Counted from the first letter of the stretch, positions 40,747 to 50,186 are shown. The stretch is 64,000 nt of DNA from Sphingomonas chungangi (GCF_013778325.1 NZ_JACEIB010000001.1:62001-126000), one strand, 5' to 3'. A program made the numbers and translations. Notes: generated by a model not told the origin, from the letters alone.

Positions 40747-41690
40747 GCTTGCCCGAAATGGAGCGTGAGCAGCAGGCGCTCGACTGGGTCCGCCGGATCA
40801 CCGATCCCGACTTTTCAGCGTGGGACGCGCATCTCCAATGGCTGGAGGACGACCCGTGCAACGCCGAGACGTTCGATAGGGTAAGCCTCGAGATGGAGGG
40901 TGCCACCAGCCGCTTGCCGGCCGCAGGTCCCACGCCGCCCGCGCCGCTTGTGGCCAACGACAATCACGCGGCGGGAAAGCGCCGGCATTGGGCGATCGGC
41001 ACTTGGGTGAGCGGATCGATCGCAGCAATCGCGGCGGCGCTCCTGCTCTGGCCGCGACCGGACGTGGGGGGCGCCCGTCTGATCGCCACCTCGCCGGGCG
41101 TGCCGCGCGACATCGCGCTGGCCGACGGGACGAAAATCGCGCTCAACGGTGCCGGCCGGATGCGGATCGACAATGATCGATCCATCGCCCTGCTGGACGG
41201 CGAAGCCTTTTTCGAGGTCAGGCATCATAGCGATCACCCTTTCAGGCTTCAGGTCGGCGGGCGTGTCATCCAGGATGTCGGGACTGCCTTCGATGTCTCG
41301 ATATCGCCCGGTTCCACTCGCGTGTCGGTGCGCGAGGGTGCGGTTGCGATCGACCCGGAAGCGGAGAATATTCGCCTGGCCGCCGGCCAGGAAGCGAGGA
41401 TAGGCGTCGACGGCGAGATAATCCGCACGTCGGTGCAGCAGGGCAGCGCCATCGGCGGCTGGCGGGACGGTCGACTGGTCTATCAAGGAGCATCATGGAC
41501 CGACGTGGTGATCGACCTGTCTCGCGCCCTCGGCGTTTCGGTAACCGCCGATCCCCGGATGGCGGATCGCCGCTTTACCGGTGTGATCTTTCTGGATCGC
41601 GATCGGTCGCGGACGATCCAGCGGGTGGCGAATGTCGCCGGGCTTTCGGCGAGCCGCAAAGGCGAAGGCTGGCTGCTGACGCCGCGCTAG
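40743..41690 (+). CDS. FecR-like anti-sigma factor/transducer
   Basis: The 315-residue inner-membrane protein has an N-terminal cytoplasmic domain (DUF4880-like, ALDWVRRITDPDFSAWDAHLQ, about 12-45), one transmembrane helix (about 85-103), and a periplasmic FecR domain (about 115-225; IALADGTKIALNGAGRM, GEAFFEV) with a C-terminal segment. It binds the FecI-like sigma and senses the STN domain of the receptor encoded next. Start overlaps the sigma-factor stop. Confidence 0.92.
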   Translation: MSLPEMEREQQALDWVRRITDPDFSAWDAHLQWLEDDPCNAETFDRVSLEMEGATSRLPAAGPTPPAPLVANDNHAAGKRRHWAIGTWVSGSIAAIAAALLLWPRPDVGGARLIATSPGVPRDIALADGTKIALNGAGRMRIDNDRSIALLDGEAFFEVRHHSDHPFRLQVGGRVIQDVGTAFDVSISPGSTRVSVREGAVAIDPEAENIRLAAGQEARIGVDGEIIRTSVQQGSAIGGWRDGRLVYQGASWTDVVIDLSRALGVSVTADPRMADRRFTGVIFLDRDRSRTIQRVANVAGLSASRKGEGWLLTPR

Positions 41691-41695
41691 CGCTT

Positions 41696-43993
41696 ATGCT
41701 GACTTTCTCCGGGACCTCGGCCGGAGAAGCGCGCGCGGCATCGGCCGATGGCCCGGTCGTCCGGGTCGACGTCGATGCACAACCGCTCGCCCAGGCTGTC
41801 GTCGTCATCGGTGAACAGGCGGATCTCACCATCGGGCTTGGAGACACCACGCTGGGCGATGTCCGGGTGCACGCATTTCACGGCAGCGCTCGGGTCTCCC
41901 GCGCATTGGCGCATATTCTGCGCGGGACGTCCGCCGTCGCGCGCTTCACCGGTGACCGAGTTGTTCGCATCGAGCGCGCCCGGATGCCGCCGCGATCGAC
42001 GGTCCGGCCGGAGCCGCAAGCGATCGACATAGTGGTGACGGGCAGCAAGCGCGGGACGGTGCTCGCCGCCTATCCCGGTTCCGCGATCGTCGTGTCGGTC
42101 GCGGATATTCCGCTGGCCATGCGAAGCCACGGATCGGAAGCGCTGGTGTCCGAGCTGCCGATCCTGAGTTCGACCCATCTCGGATCGGGCCGCAACAAGC
42201 TTTTCATCCGCGGGATTGCGGATTCGAGTTTCAACGGACCGAGCCAAAGCACCGTCGGCCAGTATCTGGGCGAAGCTCGGCTGACCTACAACGCGCCGGA
42301 TCCCGACCTCGCTTTGTACGACATCGCCGAGACGGAGGTTCTGGAGGGGCCTCAGGGTACGCTGTACGGCGCCGGCACTCTGGGTGGTATCGTGCGTCTC
42401 GACCCCGTGAGACCGGATCTCGATCGATTCGGTTACGGACTGTCGCTCGGTGCATCCACCACCCGCGACGGGACCGCGAGTTCCGATGCGGCGGGTCTGA
42501 TCAATCTCCCGGTCAAAAAGGACGTGATTGGGGTTCGGGGCCTTGTCTATGAGTCGACGGACGGCGGCTATATCGACGATCCGGGGCGTGGGCTTTCCAA
42601 CATCAACCGCACAAGAACCCACGGTGGTCGCCTCGAGCTGCGTGTGGCACCGTCCCCCACCTGGACGATCGATGCGACGGGTGTCGTGCAGGACATCAAC
42701 GCCCGCGACGGGGACTATGCGGACAGGACGCTGCCGAAACTGCAGCGGCGCAGCACACTCTCCCAGCCCTTTGACAACGACTATTCGCTCGCCAATCTCG
42801 TGGCGCGGCACACGATGGGGGCGACCGAACTCGTCTCCTCGACCACGATCGTCCGCCACGACGTCAGCTTTACCTATGACGCGACCGAAGCCGGAGGGCC
42901 GCCGCGCCTCTTTCGCGAAAACGACCATATCAGCCTCGTGACCAACGAGATGCGGCTTTCCCATCAGTATGACGGCGGCGGTTCCTGGGTCGTAGGACTG
43001 GAAGCGCTTCAAAATGTCGACCGGATACGCAGATTGCTGGGTGCGCCGTCAAACCCGGCAGCCATTTCGGGGAGCCGCAACAAGGTCTTCGAAGCGGCGC
43101 TCTTTGGCGAAGCCACGGTCGCTCTGGCACCGTCATTCTCCGTCACGGCGGGCGGACGCGTCGCCTACAACCGGGTGCTGGGAGAAGCCCTCGATCATGT
43201 CGAGGATGCGCCGGAGCCGGATCGCCGCCGTGTGGCGTTCCTGCCCTCGATCGGCGCGCTCTGGCGGGTCGCGCCCGATCTCGCGCTCTATGCGCGATAT
43301 CAGGAGGGATTCCGGCCGGGCGGCCTTTCCGTGTCCGATACCGCGGTCGAGCGCTATCGCGGAGACGGCCTGTCGACGGTCGAACTGGGCGTGCGAATGG
43401 GGTATCCGTCATCCAGGCTGCAGGCGACTTCCGCCATATCCTTCGCGCGCTGGCGGAACATTCAGGCCGATCTGATCGACGGCCAGGGGCTGCCGCTCAC
43501 GACCAATGTCGGCAATGGCCGGGTCGTCGGGCTTGAAGCCTCGGTTCAGTGGCGTCCCTGGCGCGACCTCGATATCGAAAGCGGGCTTTTCCTGAACGAT
43601 AGCACGCTTTACCGGCCGGCACCGGGCTTTGCGGGCGAGAAAGATGCCTCACTGCCCAACGTCGATGATCTCGGGTTTCGGGCGAGCGCCAATCTCCGGA
43701 TTCCTTTGGGCAAGGCCGACAGCCTGAGTTTCTATGGCGCGCTTCGATATGTCGGCGGATCGAAGCTCGGTGTCGGCACCGCCCTCGACTTTCCGCAGGG
43801 ACATTATGTCGCGACCAACGCCGGCGTCCGATGGGATTGCGGGCGGTATAGTGTTTCGCTCGATGCGTCGAACCTTCTCGACGACGGGCGCAATCAGTTC
43901 GCGCTGGGCAACCCGTTTCAGCTCGCGGGCGGCACCCAGATCACGCCCTTCCGGCCGAGAACTTTCCGGCTCGGCCTGTCCACGGGGTTCTGA
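41696..43993 (+). CDS. TonB-dependent receptor with STN domain (FecA-type transducer)
   Basis: The 765-residue outer-membrane protein has an STN/secretin-like signalling domain (about 18-90; VDAQPLAQAVVVIGEQADL), plug domain (about 105-215; VEVLEGPQGTLYGAGTLGG-type segment) and a 22-strand barrel ending in RTFRLGLSTGF. It follows fecI-fecR, so surface signalling of iron-siderophore uptake is likely; the ligand is not known. The start is uncertain: the ATG at 41696 truncates the signal peptide, while an in-frame ATG at 41495 would overlap fecR by 196 bases. Confidence 0.88.
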   Translation: MLTFSGTSAGEARAASADGPVVRVDVDAQPLAQAVVVIGEQADLTIGLGDTTLGDVRVHAFHGSARVSRALAHILRGTSAVARFTGDRVVRIERARMPPRSTVRPEPQAIDIVVTGSKRGTVLAAYPGSAIVVSVADIPLAMRSHGSEALVSELPILSSTHLGSGRNKLFIRGIADSSFNGPSQSTVGQYLGEARLTYNAPDPDLALYDIAETEVLEGPQGTLYGAGTLGGIVRLDPVRPDLDRFGYGLSLGASTTRDGTASSDAAGLINLPVKKDVIGVRGLVYESTDGGYIDDPGRGLSNINRTRTHGGRLELRVAPSPTWTIDATGVVQDINARDGDYADRTLPKLQRRSTLSQPFDNDYSLANLVARHTMGATELVSSTTIVRHDVSFTYDATEAGGPPRLFRENDHISLVTNEMRLSHQYDGGGSWVVGLEALQNVDRIRRLLGAPSNPAAISGSRNKVFEAALFGEATVALAPSFSVTAGGRVAYNRVLGEALDHVEDAPEPDRRRVAFLPSIGALWRVAPDLALYARYQEGFRPGGLSVSDTAVERYRGDGLSTVELGVRMGYPSSRLQATSAISFARWRNIQADLIDGQGLPLTTNVGNGRVVGLEASVQWRPWRDLDIESGLFLNDSTLYRPAPGFAGEKDASLPNVDDLGFRASANLRIPLGKADSLSFYGALRYVGGSKLGVGTALDFPQGHYVATNAGVRWDCGRYSVSLDASNLLDDGRNQFALGNPFQLAGGTQITPFRPRTFRLGLSTGF

Positions 43994-44224
43994 TCGGGAC
44001 GCGCGGCATCTTCGCAGACCACGCAATGGCGCTGCGCCCAGATCAACCATCGTCCTACGCTGAACATGAACGGGCTTCCGTTTCCCCAACCGAAGCGCGA
44101 AAGTGGTCTGGTTGCACGATTGCGATGACCTATCGTATCACGGGATGGATGTCCGTTCATGGGAGGGAGACGGCGCGAAGCGATGGAATCCGCAGCGGCC
44201 CCCAATGGGGGCGGGTAGTATCCA
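43994..44224. other. 231-base intergenic stretch, no gene seen
   Basis: This spacer between the convergent receptor gene and the tryptophan-rich micro-ORF has no terminator with a T-run and no recognisable gene. A short dyad (gcccccaatgggggc, about 44198-44212) could fold. Confidence 0.4.
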
Positions 44225-44341
44225 CTAGTCGAGCCCGTCCCACCACAGGCGCAGCCACTCCAGCCATCTGGAAGGCGCCTGAAGCCGTCGAACTTGGCGA
44301 AAAGCCGGTCTTTTATGCCAGGTGCTCCTGCGGGACGACAT
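44225..44341 (-). CDS. Possible 38-residue tryptophan-rich small protein
   Basis: An ATG two bases after the glycosyltransferase stop opens a 38-codon frame ending in TAG. The product (basic N-half, then RWLEWLRLWWDGLD) has five tryptophans and an amphipathic C-terminal helix. The tight junction to the upstream gene (TGA-CC-ATG) suggests coupling, but chance is a real alternative in a GC-rich genome. No family is recognised. Confidence 0.32.
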   Translation of the reverse strand: MSSRRSTWHKRPAFRQVRRLQAPSRWLEWLRLWWDGLD

Positions 44342-44343
44342 GG

Positions 44344-45501
44344 TCATTCCGGCCGGGCCTTATGGTCGAACGCGACGGCATCCAGGATTTCCAGCCAGCA
44401 TTCTGAGCTTGCCGGAAGAAGATGTCGTTCCAGAAGCGGCCGAAGCAGGCAGGGATCAGGGCCATCGCATCCTTCATGAGCCATGATGGCGGTCGCGAGC
44501 GCGATCGGATCGGCTGGCACGATGCGCCCGAACGAGTGATCGATCAGGATTTCCCGCATGGCGGGCGAGCTTGGCGTCGTGATCACCGGCAAGCCGGCGG
44601 CCAGCGCTTCGATCACGACCGCCGGATAGCCTTCGAAGCGCGAGGGGAGCAGGAACAGATCGCTTCCTTCCAGATAAGGCCGAATGTCGGGCACCATTCC
44701 GGTGAAGACTACACGCCCCGCCAGTCCGAGCCTGCGGCTCATCGCCTCGAGCCGCGCGCGATCCGGGCCGTCGCCGACGATGGTGAGGCTGATGTCGTGC
44801 GGAAGAGCCGCCAGCGTCCGCAATGCCAGGGCGACGTTCTTCTGCGCCACGAGGCGGCCGGCGAAGATCAGCCGCAGGTTCGTTGACAGCCGACGGCGTC
44901 GCGTCTGCGGAAGATCGGACAGGATCGGCTCGCCGACAACGCTCACGCGATCGGTGTTCAGGTAGCGGGCTGCCTCGTCGCGAAGCGCCGGGCTCATTGC
45001 GACGATCCGCGCCAGGGGCACGCATGCCCGGCGGCGGACGAGGGCGTGCAATGCGGGCGGCACGATGCTTAAACCCCGGAGGTCGATCGGATTGCTAAGC
45101 TTGCATATGACCGGCGCGATCGAGGGACCGGCCGCCAGGAAAATCGGAAGAACGTGATTGCCGGGGCCGACGATCACGTCCGGTCGCCAGCCCTGAAGGA
45201 GGGGCTGCATCCTGCGGCCCATCTTCCAGCGCGACGTGATCGATCTCGGAACCGCCGGGGAGACTTCGATGACGGCAACATCGGGCGAAACCAGCGATCG
45301 AGCAGGCCCCTGTTCGGACCCGCACAGGATCATCACCTCACGGCTGCGCGCCCACCGATTCGCCAGGCGGATCATGATCCGCTCGGTGCCGCCAGCGGCA
45401 AAGTCCTGGAACACGATCGCGATGCGGGCGGCGGGCGGCGCTGGCCGTGCATGCGGGCTGCCGTCGGTCCACGGCGAGAGAGCAAGGGTTTCGCCAGTCA
45501 C
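44344..45501 (-). CDS. Glycosyltransferase family 4 protein (GT-B fold)
   Basis: The 385-residue protein has an N-terminal acceptor-binding Rossmann half (IAIVFQDFAAGGTERIMIRLA, about 27-47) and a C-terminal nucleotide-sugar half (LIFAGRLVAQKNVALAL, GDGPDRARLE, FLLPSRFEGYPAVVIEALAAG). The EGYP...E pattern is the GT4 E-x7-E catalytic/donor motif. It may work on exopolysaccharide or lipopolysaccharide; no other sugar genes are adjacent. The start is a GTG at 45501. It lies in the accessory region between a TonB-receptor module and a receptor remnant. Confidence 0.85.
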   Translation of the reverse strand: MTGETLALSPWTDGSPHARPAPPAARIAIVFQDFAAGGTERIMIRLANRWARSREVMILCGSEQGPARSLVSPDVAVIEVSPAVPRSITSRWKMGRRMQPLLQGWRPDVIVGPGNHVLPIFLAAGPSIAPVICKLSNPIDLRGLSIVPPALHALVRRRACVPLARIVAMSPALRDEAARYLNTDRVSVVGEPILSDLPQTRRRRLSTNLRLIFAGRLVAQKNVALALRTLAALPHDISLTIVGDGPDRARLEAMSRRLGLAGRVVFTGMVPDIRPYLEGSDLFLLPSRFEGYPAVVIEALAAGLPVITTPSSPAMREILIDHSFGRIVPADPIALATAIMAHEGCDGPDPCLLRPLLERHLLPASSECWLEILDAVAFDHKARPE

Positions 45502-45577
45502 GACCGGAAGACGCCGCCCGGTGCAGTTGTCCGCAGTCAGTCCGCCACCGCGCCCGGGGGCACGGCGGCGAAGAGCA

Positions 45578-46177
45578 TCAGAAGTTGGCGAAGCGGATCA
45601 CGAAGCGGACGTTGCGGCCTGGCATGATCACCTCGTCCTTGTGGAGTGCGGTCGCCGCGCGCGGGACGTCGTTGGCCAGGTTCCGGCCGACGATCGCGAG
45701 CTGGACGTTCGGATTGGACCTGCTGCGCATCGATCGAGCGGCGTCGGCGTGTCGAACGCGCCGTATTTGTCCTGCCTGCCGACATGGAGGTAGAGCAGCT
45801 TCGCATCGAGCATCCCGCTCTTCCAGATGAAGCGGCCGCCCAGGCGATAGGGCACGATGCGCGACACGTTGCCGTCTTGGTCCAGCGTCGCGCGGGTATA
45901 ATTGCCGAGAGCGTTGATCTCGAAGCGGCTGTCGCCGTGCTTCAGCAGCGCATAGGAGGCTTGGCCCTCCATGCCCCGGAATCGCGCGTTCTGCTGGCGG
46001 TAGAACAACTCATTCAAATCCTCGCCACTGCCCTCGACGCAGGCGCCGTCGTCGTCGCAGGTGCCGTCTGGTTGCGATCGCAAACGCGCCGACGGTCGCG
46101 GGGATTGGTACCTTCCGGCTCCATGCAGGTGGCCCGGATATATTCAGGCCGTCGTAGCGAGGGGTGAAGATTCCGAC
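45578..46177 (-). pseudogene. Remnant of a TonB-dependent receptor, C-terminal barrel with frameshifts
   Basis: One frame reads receptor-like barrel strands (LNELFYRQQNARFRGMEGQA, FEINALGNYTRATLDQDGN, GGRFIWKSGMLDAKLLYLHVG) and then fails; a second frame from about 45738 continues with the last strands (NVQLAIVGRNLANDVPRAA and MPGRNVRFVIRFANF) and the stop at 45580-45578. A third frame near 46177-46140 carries FTPRYDGLNISG. The N-terminal barrel, plug and signal are missing. It abuts the VirB11 gene, suggesting that a receptor gene was cut when the neighbouring segment was rearranged. Confidence 0.8.
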
Positions 46178-46187
46178 TTGATTTCGG

Positions 46188-47171
46188 CTACGGTCGCTCG
46201 CGCGCAATCCATTCTATCGCGGTGATGCCGCGCCGGCCGTCCGACCGGCCCAGCTGCACGATCACATCGATCATCGATCGGGCGTAAGCGAGCGTGTCCT
46301 GCCGCCCCAGGCCGAGACCCGCCTGCATGACCATCAGCACCAGCTGCTCGAGCGCGCCCGCCGGCGAGCTGGCGTGGATCGTCGAGAAGGAGCCGGGATG
46401 GCCGGTGTTGATCGCGCGCAGGAAGCTGACGGTCTCGCGGCCGCGCAGCTCGCCCACGACGATGCGGTCCGGCCGCAGGCGCAGCGCGGCCTGCAGCAGG
46501 TCGTCGGTGCCGACGCGCGCCTCGCCCAGCTCGCCCTTCACGGCGACGAGTCCCAGGCCGTTGGCATGGCGCAGGCGGATTTCGGGCGTGTCCTCGATCA
46601 GGACGATACGCTCGTCCGCCGGCACCTCACGCAGCAGCGCGTTGAGGAAGGTGGTCTTGCCGCTCGACGTACCGCCCGAGATCAGGATGGTCAGCCGCTC
46701 GCGTACCGCGCGTGACAGGAAGCCGACAGGATCGGTCTGCGGATCGGGCATCGGCGCGCGCTCGGTATCGCTCGACAGAGGGCCGTGATCGTAGGCCGAG
46801 AGCGGGAGATCGACGAGTCGGTGCCGGCGGATAGCCATGCCCCAGTGGGCGCGCGTGGCCGACGGGGCCACGAACTGCACGCGCGCGCCGTCCGGCAGCA
46901 CGGCCGAAAGCAGGGGGCGCTCGCGGTTGACGCCCTGATGGCTGATCCGTGCGATCTGCTCGGCCAGACGCTGGAGATGGCGGTCGTCGAGCGCGGGCAG
47001 ATCGTAGCGGCTCATGCCCGTGCCGGCCGCCTCCACCCAGATTTCGCCGGGCCGATTGACGAGGATTTCTGTGACAGCCTCGCACGACAGCCAGGGCTTC
47101 AGCGGCGCCAGATAGGCATCGAGATAGACGCCGCCCCCGTTGCTTGCCGGCAGTGCCTCGATCGCCCCCAT
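46188..47171 (-). CDS. virB11: Type IV secretion ATPase VirB11
   Basis: The 327-residue hexameric ATPase powers pilus assembly and substrate transfer at the inner membrane. Walker A is GGTSSGKT (166-173), the Asp box lies in ERIVLIEDTPEIRL, Walker B region in DRIVVGELRGRE and the His box in NTGHPGSFSTIHASS. The ATG at 47171 shares a base with the virB10 stop (TGATG); a GTG one codon earlier is also possible. Last gene of the operon. Confidence 0.93.
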   Translation of the reverse strand: MGAIEALPASNGGGVYLDAYLAPLKPWLSCEAVTEILVNRPGEIWVEAAGTGMSRYDLPALDDRHLQRLAEQIARISHQGVNRERPLLSAVLPDGARVQFVAPSATRAHWGMAIRRHRLVDLPLSAYDHGPLSSDTERAPMPDPQTDPVGFLSRAVRERLTILISGGTSSGKTTFLNALLREVPADERIVLIEDTPEIRLRHANGLGLVAVKGELGEARVGTDDLLQAALRLRPDRIVVGELRGRETVSFLRAINTGHPGSFSTIHASSPAGALEQLVLMVMQAGLGLGRQDTLAYARSMIDVIVQLGRSDGRRGITAIEWIARERP

Positions 47172-48235
47172 CACCCGGCCGTGGCGGACGAGAAATCGAG
47201 GTCGCGCGCCGTGAAGACGCGGATCGGCTGGCCCTGCGGCACCTTCACGGTCGGCGCGATGCTGGTGTCGCGCTGGGCGGCGACCGAGGCGGCGCTCTGC
47301 CCGCCCGAGACGATCACCGAGGCGTTGCCTGCGATCGAGGAGAGGCCGCCGACCACCGAGAGCAGCACCGCCGAACTGAAGCGCTTGAAGAAATGGCTGT
47401 CCACCTTGCCGGAGAGGCCGGACTCGCCGGTGAAATCCACCGCCGGAGATCCCAGCGCGACCGACACGCCGTCCGGCCGGATCAGCCGCGACCAGATCAC
47501 ATAGGCACGCGTCTGCCCGGCAGCGAGGCCGGACTTGTACTGGCCGACGAGCCGCGAGGAGCGTGGGATCAGGACCTTGGCGCCATCGAAGGATTTGACG
47601 TCGCGGCTTACCACGGCGCGGACATAGCCGGGCAGATCGGTGTCGATCGCGGTTTCCAGCACGGCCGGGATCAGCGTGCCCTGCGCGATCGTGTCGGACG
47701 GCGAGGTCATCGGCTCGGCGGTCGCGACATCGGATGAGCCGCCGACGCGCAACGCGAACTGGTCGTTGTCGTCACCGGTGAGCTGCTTGCCATCCGCCGT
47801 CTTGCCGGGCACCGGCGTCGTCGTCGCGGCGGGTGAGGCGGGCGCCTGCGAATTATCGAAAACCAACGCCGGCGAGGCGGCTGCTGCGATCGCGGGCGCC
47901 GAAACGGCTGGCGGCGCGACCGGCAACGGGACGGCGACCGGCCGCTGCGGAACCATCGGCGCGGGAAGCGGCGCTACCACGGGCGCCGTGACGGTTTGCG
48001 GCTCGGGTGACGGCGCGCGATGTGCGCTCATCGACCAGAATGTCACGCCGCCGAGCAACAGCGCGATCCCGGCACCGGCGGCAAGCCCCAGCGAGTCCGA
48101 TTTCCTGCCCTGCTGTGCCACCAGCGGATAGGCGTTGCGGCTGGCAAGTTGCAGCTCACGCGGCTCGGCGAGGATGCGGGGATCGCTGTCCTCGATTGGG
48201 CGCAGCAGGATCGGCTGGCGGGTGGTGGTGCTCAT
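47171..48235 (-). CDS. virB10: Type IV secretion core protein VirB10
   Basis: The 354-residue protein spans the envelope: cytoplasmic head, one transmembrane helix (about 50-68, LAAGAGIALLLGGVTFWSM), a long Pro/Ala-rich periplasmic linker (about 72-130) and a C-terminal beta-barrel domain (about 180-354; IAQGTLIPAVLETAIDTDLP, VSRDVKSFDGAKVLIPRGS-like segment, RLVGQYKSGL). It links inner-membrane ATPases to the outer-membrane pore. Start overlaps the virB9 stop. Confidence 0.93.
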   Translation of the reverse strand: MSTTTRQPILLRPIEDSDPRILAEPRELQLASRNAYPLVAQQGRKSDSLGLAAGAGIALLLGGVTFWSMSAHRAPSPEPQTVTAPVVAPLPAPMVPQRPVAVPLPVAPPAVSAPAIAAAASPALVFDNSQAPASPAATTTPVPGKTADGKQLTGDDNDQFALRVGGSSDVATAEPMTSPSDTIAQGTLIPAVLETAIDTDLPGYVRAVVSRDVKSFDGAKVLIPRSSRLVGQYKSGLAAGQTRAYVIWSRLIRPDGVSVALGSPAVDFTGESGLSGKVDSHFFKRFSSAVLLSVVGGLSSIAGNASVIVSGGQSAASVAAQRDTSIAPTVKVPQGQPIRVFTARDLDFSSATAG

Positions 48236-48993
48236 GGCCGGGCACTCGCGGTCTGGGCGCCGGCGGGCGGCGCGGCGTCGGACGCCGGATGGGGTGCGGG
48301 CGTGAGCGTCGCCATCAGCTTGCCCTGGCGCAGCACGAGCTGCGGCGGCACGCCGTCCACCACCACATAGTCGCCCTGCACGCGGTAGTTGACCGGGCCT
48401 TCGTCGCCATTGGGCTCGCGCTGGAGGATGGCGGGCATCGCCGCATCCTTGGGCCAGGCGAGCCAGGTCGACTTGCCGTCGTCAAAGGCGCGCATCGGCA
48501 GCAGCTGCTTCGATCCGCTCGTCGCCCAGTCGAAATGGAGATCGGCCGGCGTCGCCTCGGGCGCCTTCTCGGCCACCTGCGCTGCGGGCAGAGCCGGTGC
48601 GGGCACCGGCGTGATCGCCACCACCGGCCTGGGCTCGGGCGGATAGGTGAAGCGCATCACGTAGAGCGGGGCGCCCATCGGCGTCGCGACGAGATCGAAC
48701 AGATAGGTGCGCCGATCGGTCACCACCGTCATGTTGGTGCGCGCGGTCGGCTGCATCGGTTTCACGAAGACGAGGCTGGCATGCTTGTTCGGCGTCACCT
48801 GCCAGTTGGCGGAATCGCCGACCGCGATGTTGTCGATATGCTCGTCCGCGCCGAACTCGATGGTCGACTGGATGCCGGTATGGCCGTGCACCGTCACGAT
48901 ATCGCTGGGATTGTAGAGGCGCGTCGCGATGCGCGGGTCCCTGGCGAGAGCGGGCGTCGCGAGTAACGCCGTGAGGATCAGGAAACGGGTCAT
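48232..48993 (-). CDS. virB9: Type IV secretion core protein VirB9
   Basis: The 253-residue periplasmic protein has a signal peptide (about 1-17) and two beta domains: N-terminal (RIATRLYNPSDIVTVHGHTG, IEFGADEHIDNIAVGDSANW) and C-terminal (NYRVQGDYVVVDGVPPQLVLRQG). It builds the outer-membrane core ring with VirB10; the third ring partner, the small lipoprotein VirB7, was not found. Start overlaps the virB6 stop. Confidence 0.92.
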   Translation of the reverse strand: MTRFLILTALLATPALARDPRIATRLYNPSDIVTVHGHTGIQSTIEFGADEHIDNIAVGDSANWQVTPNKHASLVFVKPMQPTARTNMTVVTDRRTYLFDLVATPMGAPLYVMRFTYPPEPRPVVAITPVPAPALPAAQVAEKAPEATPADLHFDWATSGSKQLLPMRAFDDGKSTWLAWPKDAAMPAILQREPNGDEGPVNYRVQGDYVVVDGVPPQLVLRQGKLMATLTPAPHPASDAAPPAGAQTASARP

Positions 48994-50186
48994 GACAAGC
49001 GGGCCTTGGCGGGTGTCTCGGGACGGGCGCGGAAGCCGCTGCCGACACCGTCGAGGCGGCGGTCGGTGCGCGGCGGCGGGAGGGGGGCGGCGGGTGCCAT
49101 GCCCATCACCACGGTCTGCGCGCGCGAGGTGCCGGCAACGGGGGCCAATGCAGTGCTTTCGGATGGGGGCAGGGCGGCCAGCATGCCGCGCACGCGTTCG
49201 CTCGTCGGTCGCGCACCGGCGGCACCGGGCACGATCGGAGGCAGGATTGTGACGGGCGGCTGCGATGTCGCCGGAGACGTCGCCGCCTCGGCGTGGAGGA
49301 AGGGTATGCGCCATCCGGCGACGAGCGCGCCCGCGACGCGCGCCACCATGACCATCAGCGCGGTATAGACGCAGGCGGCGAGGAACAGGGCAGTCGCACT
49401 CTTGCTGGCGACCTCGGTCGAATCCATCAGCGCGTCGCGGATCAGCGGGGTGATCAGGGTCAGCGCCGCGCCGCCGATCAGCACGGTGAAGAGCGGGATC
49501 AGCGCGCTCGACACCACCGCCTTCAGCCAGCCCTCGAACAGGCCGCGCGTCGCCGGGAAGATGGCGAGCGTGATGAACACCGGCCCCAGCGCCAGCAGTG
49601 CTGCCAGCGCCACCTTGGCTGTGACCAGCACCCCGACCGTGCCGACCAGCAGCATCAGCCCGGAAATCCACATCATACCCTGTGGGGACAGGATCGAGAC
49701 GCCGGTGGACGACGCGCCGTTGGCAGTGGCGCCGACGGCCGAGGTGGCAACGGCGGGGGTCTGCTGGTGGGTGCTGTCGGCGATCGCCTGGAACACGACA
49801 TCGAGCTTGTCGGCGAAGGCCGCCGTCGCTGATCCGTGGGTGCCGGCGATGATCGTCGCGAGCTGGTCCGGCGCGCCGACCGCCAGCGTCCAGATCACGT
49901 TCTGATAGGCGAGCCAGGAGGTCGCGAAGGTCAGCACCATGCCCAGCGTCAGCATGCGGGGCGTGAGCGTGCCGATGCCGAGCCGCGAGCGGCCCGTGAG
50001 CAGGCCGATGGCGAAGATTGCCACGTACAGTGTCAACAGGATGGTCAGCGCCGGGATCAGCGCGCCGTGATCGCCGAACAGCCGACCGAAGGCGATCTGG
50101 GTGCCCTCGCCGGTGCGGCAGTCGATCGCGCGCAGCGCCTGCGCGAGGCCGCCGGTCTCGATGTCGAGGGCGGGGCAGGCGTTCAC
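48990..50186 (-). CDS. virB6: Type IV secretion inner-membrane protein VirB6
   Basis: The 398-residue protein has six or so transmembrane helices (about 45-300; for example LTILLTLYVAIFAIGLLTG, ISGLMLLVGTVGVLVTAKVALAALLAL) and a long Pro/Ala-rich C-terminal tail. VirB6/TrbL proteins form the inner-membrane channel. The GTG at 50186 (VNACPALD) overlaps the virB4 stop and is preferred. In canonical operons VirB8 lies near here; instead virB9 follows directly. Confidence 0.85.
   Translation of the reverse strand: MNACPALDIETGGLAQALRAIDCRTGEGTQIAFGRLFGDHGALIPALTILLTLYVAIFAIGLLTGRSRLGIGTLTPRMLTLGMVLTFATSWLAYQNVIWTLAVGAPDQLATIIAGTHGSATAAFADKLDVVFQAIADSTHQQTPAVATSAVGATANGASSTGVSILSPQGMMWISGLMLLVGTVGVLVTAKVALAALLALGPVFITLAIFPATRGLFEGWLKAVVSSALIPLFTVLIGGAALTLITPLIRDALMDSTEVASKSATALFLAACVYTALMVMVARVAGALVAGWRIPFLHAEAATSPATSQPPVTILPPIVPGAAGARPTSERVRGMLAALPPSESTALAPVAGTSRAQTVVMGMAPAAPLPPPRTDRRLDGVGSGFRARPETPAKARLS

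Noticed and set aside
44026-44406. A plus-strand frame with a CSCG motif that looked like a small zinc protein
   Set aside because: It overlaps the end of the glycosyltransferase gene antisense, has no good start and its composition changes along its length.
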